From a virus: a stretch of DNA of 42,825 bases. Both the position numbers and the translations under genes were made by a program. Shown here one piece after another: positions 36,169 through 42,825 of this stretch. Each line of letters opens with the position of its first letter. The first letter of the stretch is position 1. The notes below the pieces were generated by a model that saw only the letters and a program-made list of their open reading frames with translations, ran no database searches and was not told the origin of the DNA. The stretch is from the IMG/VR virus record IMGVR_UViG_3300025313_000042, positions 1-42,825 of that record. The stretch is one strand, 5' to 3'.

Positions 36169-36621
36169 GTCTTCCTCTCCTTGCCCTAAGTACAACTCTG
36201 GGTCATGAGCCCACCAGCCTACTTTGTAGAAAGCCTCTGGTGATAGCTTATTACGGTTCCATAAGTCAAAGTGTAGATGCGGCCCTGTTACAGTACCTGT
36301 GGAATTAGCGTAGCCTAACAGGTCTCCCTGCTTAACAGGATTGGGCTGGCCTACTGGCAGTATCTGGTCTTTAAAGTGACGGTAACCTGAGCGCCAGTTG
36401 TCAGCGTGCTCCACATAAACATGCCAGCCTGAGTAGTAGTCTTTGATAGGTGAGGCGTAGGCTGTGCCGTCAGCTATGGCAATTACTGGTGAACCAAAGG
36501 TTGGCACGTCTGTTCTAATTAGGTCTATGGCAGCGTGCTGCCCACCAACGTACAGGCTGTCTTTGAAGAAGAAGTTCCTGGTGACAACTACAGTACCAGG
36601 CATAGGCCAAGTGAAGTACAT
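35809..36621 (-). CDS. M23 peptidoglycan endopeptidase fused to a C-terminal domain (270 aa)
   Basis: Zinc peptidase of the M23/LytM type: first ligands His29 and Asp33 in GGQHAAIDL, then GWHVYVEHADNWRSGYRHF and the GPHLHFDLW His-x-His. Residues 1-150 are the enzyme. From Met152 (ALTAQQEADLAEAGALARWF) the C-terminal 119 residues are a different acidic/Ala-rich domain, probably for virion or wall binding. Ahead of Met152 the mRNA has GGAGAGGAAGAC, a strong internal ribosome site, and base usage changes there. It cleaves cell-wall peptide crosslinks at lysis or entry. Confidence 0.8.
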   Translation of the reverse strand: MYFTWPMPGTVVVTRNFFFKDSLYVGGQHAAIDLIRTDVPTFGSPVIAIADGTAYASPIKDYYSGWHVYVEHADNWRSGYRHFKDQILPVGQPNPVKQGDLLGYANSTGTVTGPHLHFDLWNRNKLSPEAFYKVGWWAHDPELYLGQGEEDMALTAQQEADLAEAGALARWFGTKWDSPGGATNVKDAILYNAHNLGTAIFDHDPAHWQNGLFRQLVSQIVAAEVAKIPPAQVDVQGLALLQAVTAAITNEAVLDKIALAVAAKLDVKVD

Positions 36622-36818
36622 TAATCAGTCAGGTCAGTAGGGAAGTTATTAATGTACTGCTGCAACTTAGCTACAGCCTGAGTTGCACCATTAAGAGCTC
36701 CAATGAAAGGACGGCCATGCTTTATCTCTGGCAGGTCTAACTGTGCCTGACGTATGAACCTTTCAGCATCAATGAGTAGTCTCTGCAAGACTAATTCCTC
36801 TGTCGGATCAAGTGCCAT
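36621..36818 (-). CDS. Small helical protein (65 aa)
   Basis: MALDPTEELVLQRLLIDAER, FIRQAQLDLPEIKHG, then GALNGATQAVAKLQQYINNF: two amphipathic helices, no membrane segment. TAATG overlap with the endopeptidase gene. Lysis-region helper of unknown role. Confidence 0.55.
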   Translation of the reverse strand: MALDPTEELVLQRLLIDAERFIRQAQLDLPEIKHGRPFIGALNGATQAVAKLQQYINNFPTDLTD

Positions 36819-36826
36819 AATACTCC

Positions 36827-37063
36827 TTAGCTATTACCCCAGGTTAATACTGCAAGTACCACCATAGTGAGTACGCCTGAGCCTACTACGAAAGCCATTG
36901 CTGACACTGCACCTTGAGCGAAAGCCATACGACGCTCAAAGACATCCATTTTCTCAATAGCGCCCCTCATGAGATTTCTCATCTCAGTAACATCATCTTT
37001 AAGGGGAGCAAGGACTGCCTCGAACTCACGTCTGGTAATCCCATTATCCTGAACGGGAGTCAT
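36827..37063 (-). CDS. XhlA-like membrane protein (78 aa)
   Basis: N-terminal charged helix (EFEAVLAPLKDDVTEMRNLM, IEKMDVFERRM) and one C-terminal transmembrane helix VSAMAFVVGSGVLTMVVLAV. This coiled coil plus single tail anchor is the build of XhlA/hemolysin-type lysis partners. Overlaps the upstream holin candidate by 20 bp. Confidence 0.6.
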   Translation of the reverse strand: MTPVQDNGITRREFEAVLAPLKDDVTEMRNLMRGAIEKMDVFERRMAFAQGAVSAMAFVVGSGVLTMVVLAVLTWGNS

Positions 37064-37265
37064 CGTGGTGGTCTAGGAAGCCTTCTAGCTGGCGCAGTAA
37101 GTAAGCGGCTATAGGTACCCAGGCAAACTCTTCATAACTAGGATCGGTCAGGGCTGCCTGTACTCCTGCTATAGCTGCTAAGGCTGCTGCTAGCCCTAAG
37201 CCTCGTAGCAGAGCTACAATACGGGCGTCTGAGTCTACACCTAGTAGCTTCCTGATAAAGTTCAT
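37044..37265 (-). CDS. Holin candidate (73 aa)
   Basis: RIVALLRGLGLAAALAAIAG with a second weaker hydrophobic stretch FAWVPIAAYLLRQLEGFL and a charged tail (DHHDDSRSG). Two-segment small membrane protein, located just ahead of an XhlA-like gene and the endopeptidase, so a pore former is likely. Confidence 0.55.
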   Translation of the reverse strand: MNFIRKLLGVDSDARIVALLRGLGLAAALAAIAGVQAALTDPSYEEFAWVPIAAYLLRQLEGFLDHHDDSRSG

Positions 37266-37594
37266 AGTGCCTCCTCTATACTAGTTATCTTAGCTTCCCT
37301 TTTGGCTACTCTATGCTTAGCTGCTCTAGTCGGCTGGAGTCCCTTCAGTAATCCATCAGAACTCCTCAGGCGCTCCTCTATATCAGTCTGTATGGAGTCT
37401 AGTCTGGCAATCTCTCTCTCCAGACCTCCAGCTACACCCTCCCGCACATTAGGCTCCATAGTGGGAACCTCTACCTGCAGGCTGATTATATTGTTAGCAA
37501 TCATGCGCCTCACATTGGTAAGCTGCTGCTGTAAGGCTTCCCTGACGGTGTTGGGCTCTAGTGCCTCAGTGATTTCTTCCAGTGTACGGGTCAT
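37262..37594 (-). CDS. Coiled-coil protein (110 aa)
   Basis: Nearly all helix: MTRTLEEITEALEPNTVREA, LTNVRRMIANNIISLQVEV, LEREIARLDSIQTDIEERL and a basic tail KREAKITSIEEAL. ATGA overlap with the holin gene. Probably a fibre- or lysis-linked assembly protein. Unknown. Confidence 0.55.
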   Translation of the reverse strand: MTRTLEEITEALEPNTVREALQQQLTNVRRMIANNIISLQVEVPTMEPNVREGVAGGLEREIARLDSIQTDIEERLRSSDGLLKGLQPTRAAKHRVAKREAKITSIEEAL

Positions 37595-37603
37595 GGTGTC
37601 CTC

Positions 37604-37858
37604 CTAGACTGTCCCTAGTAGTCGCTGGCGCTCGGCTTCGATGGCAGTCTGCACCGCTGCGGCTTCAGTCTCCTGGCGTTGAGCAGTAATGGTTATTGCA
37701 TTGGCTACCAACTCCTCTTGGATAGCCTGCTCCTTGAGTATCTGGATAATCCAATCGCGTACCGTCAAGCTCGTGCCATAACTTGAGTTGTAACGGGCGA
37801 CGACAGCTTGCAGCTTCGTAACAGCAGCATTGGAGACGGTAATGGAAAAGGTAGGCAT
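37604..37858 (-). CDS. Small protein after tail fibre (84 aa)
   Basis: MPTFSITVSNAAVTKLQAVV, SLTVRDWIIQILKEQAIQEE, then a long Gln/Ala/Glu helix. The first half is like a short ribbon-helix unit, the rest is coiled coil. Genes of this size after a fibre often encode fibre chaperones, but no family is recognised. Confidence 0.5.
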   Translation of the reverse strand: MPTFSITVSNAAVTKLQAVVARYNSSYGTSLTVRDWIIQILKEQAIQEELVANAITITAQRQETEAAAVQTAIEAERQRLLGTV

Positions 37859-37859
37859 C

Positions 37860-40800
37860 TTAAATCACTGTCACGATAGGGGTCACTTGCACCCAATCCC
37901 CAACCGTTGCGCTATAAATGAGCTTAATGCTGTCACGAGGAGTTAGTGTCACCGTCGTAGTCATAAGCCGCAGGTTAGAGCCAGCCAGAGTACCCTGATC
38001 TTGTAAGACTATATTGTCTGCTGAGTCCACATTCATAATCGTTACCTCCTGCCCATCCTGCCCATCTGCAATCGTGGGCGTTGATGTTAGTGTGAGTGAT
38101 GCTCCAGTTGAGTTGTCCAGCATTTTGAAGGTAGAGGCTACTGTAATTGTATTGCCAGCAGCTGCAAGGGTCTGAGTTGCCGCTGGTGTAAAAACGGTGG
38201 TGCCTGCGTTACGGAAGCCAATGTTGGCAGTCGTTGCCGCACTCTGAGCAGCAATGTCAACCCCAATAGCCGTCGCAATTCGTGCTGTGCCCAGGTTATC
38301 TACCTTGAGGCCTGCCAATGATGTAACCGTCAGGGCTATACCAGCAGCCGATGGGGCAAGGGCTCGAAAGTAGGTCGCTGTACCCCAAGTAGTCGTACCA
38401 GCGTTATGTGACAACTTGGCTGCAACAAGATCAATGTTGGTGAATGTACCGTTATTCAGAACCATTGGGAAGTCAAAGCCACGCAGGTTTGTCATGGTTG
38501 TGGCCTGAATGTTGAACGTACCCTCAACGTTCAGGAAGCGAAAGGTAGTAGTGTTTCCGTAGACATTAAACAGGGCAGCGCTGCCACCGATGGACAATAG
38601 GTTCCGCGTTGTAGTACCTGGGTACTCGGCACCTGTTCCCGCAAAGATTATAGTCCCACTCGAAACTACGTGATCAATAGTGCCATCAGCACGTAGGAGT
38701 AGACGCCGGTTTGTATCTGCCCCTGGGCCACCTACCCCTACATTTAGAATTGGTGCACTAGCTACCATCGTGGAGGGGGCGACTTGGTTTGCAGTCGCGC
38801 TGGTCGAAGCAGCGCTCCGACTTATTCGTAACCATTTAAGTAGACCGGAGCCACTGACCCCTCCACCAACTTCACTGTCTAGATTTCCCGTAAGCCAAGC
38901 AGCACCTGGGTCAGTCCATGTGATAGCTCCGTCAACGTTCATGCCGCTCGTGCCGTCTGACAAGCCTGATACGGCAGTCCAACCAGTTACAGCGTTCCCA
39001 GTTAGAGCGGAGGAATACTCAACTGTAAGCGTTTGACCTGCCCCCGCTCCAGTAGCTAATTCAAAGGACATTCTGTTGAAGGTGGCAGTGGCCCCTATAT
39101 AAATATAGTCATCAATAACGTCTAGAGCCATCGTCGTGGGGTTCCCGCCAGGACTACTTATAGCTGCTGTGGTTAAGACGTAACTAGACCCACCGACACT
39201 TGTCCAGGCCTCAAAGCCCGCTACAAATCCAGGGTGAATGTACACCAGTCCTGCTGTATTGCCGATGCCTGTATATTGGCCTGCTGGATACGAGATTTGA
39301 AGCAGGTGTCCAGTGTTAGTTATTCCGCTACCACTAAGCATAGCAAGCACACCAGTGGTCGTGAGCGACGCACCGTTAACTAGCAGGCCAGTACCTGTCG
39401 TAGCAGTCGTGTCAAACTGTAGATTGCCATCTACCTTAACGTGCGGTGCAACAGTACCCAATGTAAGCCTAGTGGCTCCCCCTGAGTCCTGGATAGTATT
39501 ATTTGCTGCCACTGCCATGCGTAACGGGCTGGCGAGGATTACTGGGTCAGACACATCAACTGAGTTGCCCCGGAGTGTAAGATTCTGGTTGTCTAGAGTA
39601 GAACCAATTAGTGTCTGACCCCCAGAGCGGCCTGAGAGTAACGCGTAGAGCATCAGATTAACTTCAGTCTCATTGCCTCCAGCGTCATCTGCTATCAGCG
39701 TTACCCCTGCGTCAGTGTCAATGAAGTTCAGGCCAGTGCGGGCAGTCTGATCAGTGCCGTTCTCACGGATCGTGTGCCCACCGGCTGATACGACCCATGA
39801 GAGCGTACCGTTACCAGCCGCATCAGTCAGGGCGCTACCAGCGGCGCCGAAGGCAGTTGGAAGGGTGTAGGCAAGGTCTGCTATCTGGTTACCAGTGACA
39901 AAGGTGGTCTGGTGCGAGTTGTCTGAGTCGCGCATCTGCAGCTGGAGAGCCGAAGCGATACGGAAGTGACCTGCTTCCAGTTGCAGGCCCACCCCTGCTG
40001 CTGGCGAGGAGTCTGCTCCTATTAGCGTCGGTGCTGCGAATCTGTTTACACCTGTAGTACCTCTTTGCCTAATGTTGTAGGTACTGGTGCCTCCTGCGGT
40101 CTGGGAAAGTATATCTAGAGCAGTGACTGTGGTAAAGTTAACGTGGCCTATGTCCTCAACCTCAATACCTTTGGCGTCAGCAGAGGCTGCACCTACTGAG
40201 TAAGATGCATCCCTAGCAATCTCAAGACCAATTAACTCTGTACTGAAGATAGCTGAACCAACAGGGTCCAGGACTACTTGTACTCCGACAGCTGAGGCAA
40301 ACGTGCCAGCATTCAACTGCTGGAAGAAACGAAAGCCTGCTACATTTGTGCCTGTGCGACCTGTATTGTTATACTCACCGTGAGCAACGTAGGTACGTAC
40401 AGTTAGACTATTTGCACCTATAGTTATTGGATCAGGAGAGATTACTACAGAGTTATAACTGGCTGTAATAGTTTGGAAGGGAGAGGACGAGATTAGGGAA
40501 GTTCTGGAGGTATGGCCAATCCTAACCATGTCATCTGTAGCATCACCCTGCAGGAATAGCCCACCAGTGGTTGTAGTACCTATAAGGGTTTGGCCACCTG
40601 CACGGCCTGCTAACTTAGCGTACAGCATCATGTTAACGTTAGCTTCACCTGCAGGAGCACTGGTTACTAGTGTACCGTCTGACTCAGTAAAGTCCAGTGT
40701 GGTAACGGCGGCGTCTACAGTTAGATCATCTTCCTGAACAATAAACGTTGCTGCACCACCACCAGTTATAGTAATAGTGTGCTTTCGCCCAGATCGAGCT

Positions 40801-41054
40801 GAGGAGACTCCAGCACCTACAAAGTCTATCTGGTAGCCATAGCCCTGGGATACACCTTCATCGAATAACTCTACTGATTCCATATGATGATGGCCATCTA
40901 CAGACTTACGGATGGTGGCTGCACCGGCCTTGCCCCGGAGCTTTTCTAATTCAGTGAGACGATTGGTAAGAGGAGTTAGCTTAGAGCCCATTAGCCGCTC
41001 TAGAGTCTGCTCTACCTGACGGTCTATCTCAGTCTTGTCTACAGTAGTAACCAT
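37860..41054 (-). CDS. Large tail fibre / spike protein (1064 aa)
   Basis: Residues 5-45 are a coiled coil (EIDRQVEQTLERLMGSKLTP) for trimerisation or virion anchoring. The rest is Gly/Thr/Val/Ala-rich beta sequence without Cys. Two related units are visible: about 92-178 and 423-500, with MMLYAKLAGRAGGQTLIG at 142-159 and LMLYALLSGRSGGQTLIG at 467-484. The C-terminal end (DSIKLIYSATVGDWVQVTP) is typical for fibre ends. TAATG coupling to the propeller-like gene. The 3' two thirds have fewer CTAG words than the 5' third, as if recombined. Host receptor binding is the likely job. Confidence 0.75.
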   Translation of the reverse strand: MVTTVDKTEIDRQVEQTLERLMGSKLTPLTNRLTELEKLRGKAGAATIRKSVDGHHHMESVELFDEGVSQGYGYQIDFVGAGVSSARSGRKHTITITGGGAATFIVQEDDLTVDAAVTTLDFTESDGTLVTSAPAGEANVNMMLYAKLAGRAGGQTLIGTTTTGGLFLQGDATDDMVRIGHTSRTSLISSSPFQTITASYNSVVISPDPITIGANSLTVRTYVAHGEYNNTGRTGTNVAGFRFFQQLNAGTFASAVGVQVVLDPVGSAIFSTELIGLEIARDASYSVGAASADAKGIEVEDIGHVNFTTVTALDILSQTAGGTSTYNIRQRGTTGVNRFAAPTLIGADSSPAAGVGLQLEAGHFRIASALQLQMRDSDNSHQTTFVTGNQIADLAYTLPTAFGAAGSALTDAAGNGTLSWVVSAGGHTIRENGTDQTARTGLNFIDTDAGVTLIADDAGGNETEVNLMLYALLSGRSGGQTLIGSTLDNQNLTLRGNSVDVSDPVILASPLRMAVAANNTIQDSGGATRLTLGTVAPHVKVDGNLQFDTTATTGTGLLVNGASLTTTGVLAMLSGSGITNTGHLLQISYPAGQYTGIGNTAGLVYIHPGFVAGFEAWTSVGGSSYVLTTAAISSPGGNPTTMALDVIDDYIYIGATATFNRMSFELATGAGAGQTLTVEYSSALTGNAVTGWTAVSGLSDGTSGMNVDGAITWTDPGAAWLTGNLDSEVGGGVSGSGLLKWLRISRSAASTSATANQVAPSTMVASAPILNVGVGGPGADTNRRLLLRADGTIDHVVSSGTIIFAGTGAEYPGTTTRNLLSIGGSAALFNVYGNTTTFRFLNVEGTFNIQATTMTNLRGFDFPMVLNNGTFTNIDLVAAKLSHNAGTTTWGTATYFRALAPSAAGIALTVTSLAGLKVDNLGTARIATAIGVDIAAQSAATTANIGFRNAGTTVFTPAATQTLAAAGNTITVASTFKMLDNSTGASLTLTSTPTIADGQDGQEVTIMNVDSADNIVLQDQGTLAGSNLRLMTTTVTLTPRDSIKLIYSATVGDWVQVTPIVTVI

Positions 41055-42825
41055 TATGCTACACTTGCAGGTATGTCAAAGAACTCCAACAGTACATCTA
41101 CCTCGTAGCCTATTCCAGCAGCTCCTTCAGCTCCTATTACTTTCTCTCTTACTGACAGTATATAGCCGTTACGAGTGGCATCTAACTCAGGCTGCTTAAT
41201 GGCTACCCTCTGAGCGTTCTTTAAGGCTCGTAGCTCTTGGAGTAGACCCTGGATACCTAAAGCATACCCACGTACTGACTCAGGTGTTAGAATAATCTTA
41301 GCTCTATAGATATCAGCAGTCCTAACCTCTACGCCAAAGGCTCTCCAGCGGGGGTCACTTGTAGTAGAGAACACAGAGATATTAACTCCGAAGCGCGCCT
41401 CACGGAATATGTCATTAGAACCTAAAATAGTATTTCCAAAAGCTGCTGTACTAGGGACACGCTCTACTAAACCGTTAGTAGTAATGTTCAGTCCTACCTG
41501 CTGTTCAACAGCACCATCTAGTGACGCCTGTAGTTGAAGAGTATCACCAGCCAATCCCTCAGTGACTATCCAAAAACGTCTAATCTGTTTTAGGCGATCT
41601 GGTCTACCAAAGTCATCAGTACCCAATCTAAGAGCAGGTATTATATTCGTACCTGACGGTCCCCTGTCGTCATCTATGGTATCACGTATAGAACCATCTG
41701 CCTCTAGATTAAAGCGTACAATATCTGATGTTGCAGCACTTGCAGACGTAATGACTACCCAAAGTGCAGGACCATTATCTACTATACACCTGGCCGTATA
41801 TGGTGGATCTGCAGCATTATCGGCCTGATAGATAGGTCCATACCACTTAACTAGACCATCTTCTTCTATAAAGCCCTGAAACACCTGACGGCCATGGGTT
41901 GCATATAACCATCTACCATAAGCTGTTACTGACCTCCATGAGGCTTTATCAATCCCACCTCCTGTAATAGAAGGCACTATGTAGTCAAAATATTGAGAAT
42001 CAGACTCAAAACCCATTGGGAGCATAGCGTCACCAAAGATACGCCAGATACCGGAGGCTGTTACCCAATAGGCATAGGGGCCATGGCCGTGAGAGTTAGA
42101 GCCGTCAATAGTTGAGGACTGTAGGTTTACGGTTATAAATCGCTGTAATGGAAGGGAGTCACCACTAGGAGCAAAGCGTCGTGGGCCATCAGGCTTGATA
42201 ACTAAGAGTTCGCCTTGGGACTCCAGTAGGTCTGAGATACCAAATGAAGTATCGCCACACTCAAAGTCACCACCAAAGGTTACAGCATCTGAAGACAAAT
42301 CAATAAGATTAGTTGAGAAGGCTCTAGCTAACTTGGAAGTGCCCTGATCCTGTACTATGGAAAAATGCCTGGCCTTAATAGAGCCTGCAATGGCGGTAAA
42401 GCTGTCTGTGCCTGCGCCATTGCCTATAGTCAGGCTAGCTGCGTCTACTGTCTCACCACGCGCTATACGCCATGTACCTTCAAAGAGAGCTGGTCTACCA
42501 TATACAACAGTTGCGGTTGTTACGGTTTCTATCACAGCTCCAGAATCTCGATTGATCTTAATACGAGTATCGCCTACAAAGAAATAGATAACGTTTGTAC
42601 CATTGGGCTGCTGGCCCTGGAGAAAGAACAGTGGCCTATTCACTACATCTATAGCAGCTAGACCACCTAGTGTTACACTGGTAGGAACTAACCTAACATA
42701 GGGTGGAGACGTAAGGTCAAGGAAGTTTGCATACAGACACTTACGAGCTGATCTAACCCTTGACTCGCCTATACCATCCCAGAAGCCATCAGGCCAGACT
42801 CTCTCTAGCTTCTCACCATCTTGTA
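41054..42825 (-). CDS. Propeller-like tail protein, main part (continues at 1-201)
   Basis: Open to the window end and, in the circular genome, on through 1-201 (about 612 residues in all). Repeating strand motifs with aromatic and Gly ends (YAYWVTASGIWRIFGD, WRSVTAYGRWLYATHGRQVF, GLVKWYGPIYQADNA, ALWVVITSASAATSD) suggest a beta-propeller, like the tail nozzle or stopper of podoviruses. It lies between the tail adaptor and the fibre. The C-terminal part (DIYRAKIILTPESVRG to the end) is helix/strand. Function inferred from order and pattern. Confidence 0.65.
   Translation of the reverse strand, partial: QDGEKLERVWPDGFWDGIGESRVRSARKCLYANFLDLTSPPYVRLVPTSVTLGGLAAIDVVNRPLFFLQGQQPNGTNVIYFFVGDTRIKINRDSGAVIETVTTATVVYGRPALFEGTWRIARGETVDAASLTIGNGAGTDSFTAIAGSIKARHFSIVQDQGTSKLARAFSTNLIDLSSDAVTFGGDFECGDTSFGISDLLESQGELLVIKPDGPRRFAPSGDSLPLQRFITVNLQSSTIDGSNSHGHGPYAYWVTASGIWRIFGDAMLPMGFESDSQYFDYIVPSITGGGIDKASWRSVTAYGRWLYATHGRQVFQGFIEEDGLVKWYGPIYQADNAADPPYTARCIVDNGPALWVVITSASAATSDIVRFNLEADGSIRDTIDDDRGPSGTNIIPALRLGTDDFGRPDRLKQIRRFWIVTEGLAGDTLQLQASLDGAVEQQVGLNITTNGLVERVPSTAAFGNTILGSNDIFREARFGVNISVFSTTSDPRWRAFGVEVRTADIYRAKIILTPESVRGYALGIQGLLQELRALKNAQRVAIKQPELDATRNGYILSVREKVIGAEGAAGIGYEVDVLLEFFDIPASVA
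42692..42825. repeat. Terminal repeat, right copy
   Basis: Copy of bases 1-134. The three mismatches near the end all fall on third codon positions of the tail gene and keep the amino acid, so they look like strain variation and not read errors. Confidence 0.9.

Noticed and set aside
1-42825. tRNA genes, integrase, insertion sequences
   Set aside because: No cloverleaf, no tyrosine or serine recombinase motif and no transposase frame could be recognised by eye.

Overview
The window is essentially one complete genome of a tailed double-stranded DNA phage. The last 134 bases repeat the first 134, with 126 identical bases and then three silent differences, so the map closes into a circle of about 42.69 kb, and one tail gene crosses the join. 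There is no tape measure, tail tube or sheath gene. Terminase, portal, large internal virion proteins, scaffold, capsid, tail adaptor and a propeller-like tail protein follow one another, which fits a podovirus-like virion. No host marker gene is present. Two sites of the CGAAC-N4-GTTC type (the LexA box of Gram-positive, actinobacterial and some related bacteria) and two promoters that appear to make leaderless mRNAs point to such a host, but this is inference.

Layout. (a) Minus strand, 18.5 kb down to 1 and on across the join from 42.7 down to 35.06 kb: one long late operon. It holds the small terminase candidate, two zinc-ribbon proteins, large terminase, portal, a 1300-residue ejection-type protein, a second internal protein, scaffold, capsid, decoration and fibre proteins, a methyltransferase, head-tail adaptor, propeller-like tail protein, tail fibre, holin-like genes, an M23 endopeptidase, a sigma-like protein and a final zinc ribbon. 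Most start and stop codons overlap (TAATG, ATGA), so translation is probably coupled. (b) 18.5-20.2 kb: control region with a 16-bp iteron array next to the small terminase gene, palindromes, a terminator, one divergent gene, two LexA-type boxes and two facing-away promoters. (c) Plus strand, 20.2-35.1 kb: early operon with many tiny genes, then a replication and recombination set (RepA/DnaB-like ATPase, possible ssDNA-binding protein, Cas4/RecB-like nuclease, Sak4-like RecA-fold protein, ERCC4 nuclease, DNA methyltransferase, PD-(D/E)XK nuclease, family A DNA polymerase). A GC-rich cassette of foreign look sits at 28.6-30.0 kb and a possible second lysis pair at 30.05-30.53 kb. Early and late units converge and overlap by 26 bp at 35.06-35.08 kb.

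The most unusual features are: the major capsid gene has no ATG, GTG or TTG at its start but an ATC, and a small excisionase-like gene seems to start at ATT; two internal promoters share the exact layout TTGACA-N18-TAYAAT-N6-ATG; an ADP-ribosyltransferase-like segment lies inside a presumed ejected virion protein; there is an iteron array at the terminase end; and there are many micro zinc-ribbon proteins. No integrase, tRNA, CRISPR array or insertion sequence was seen.
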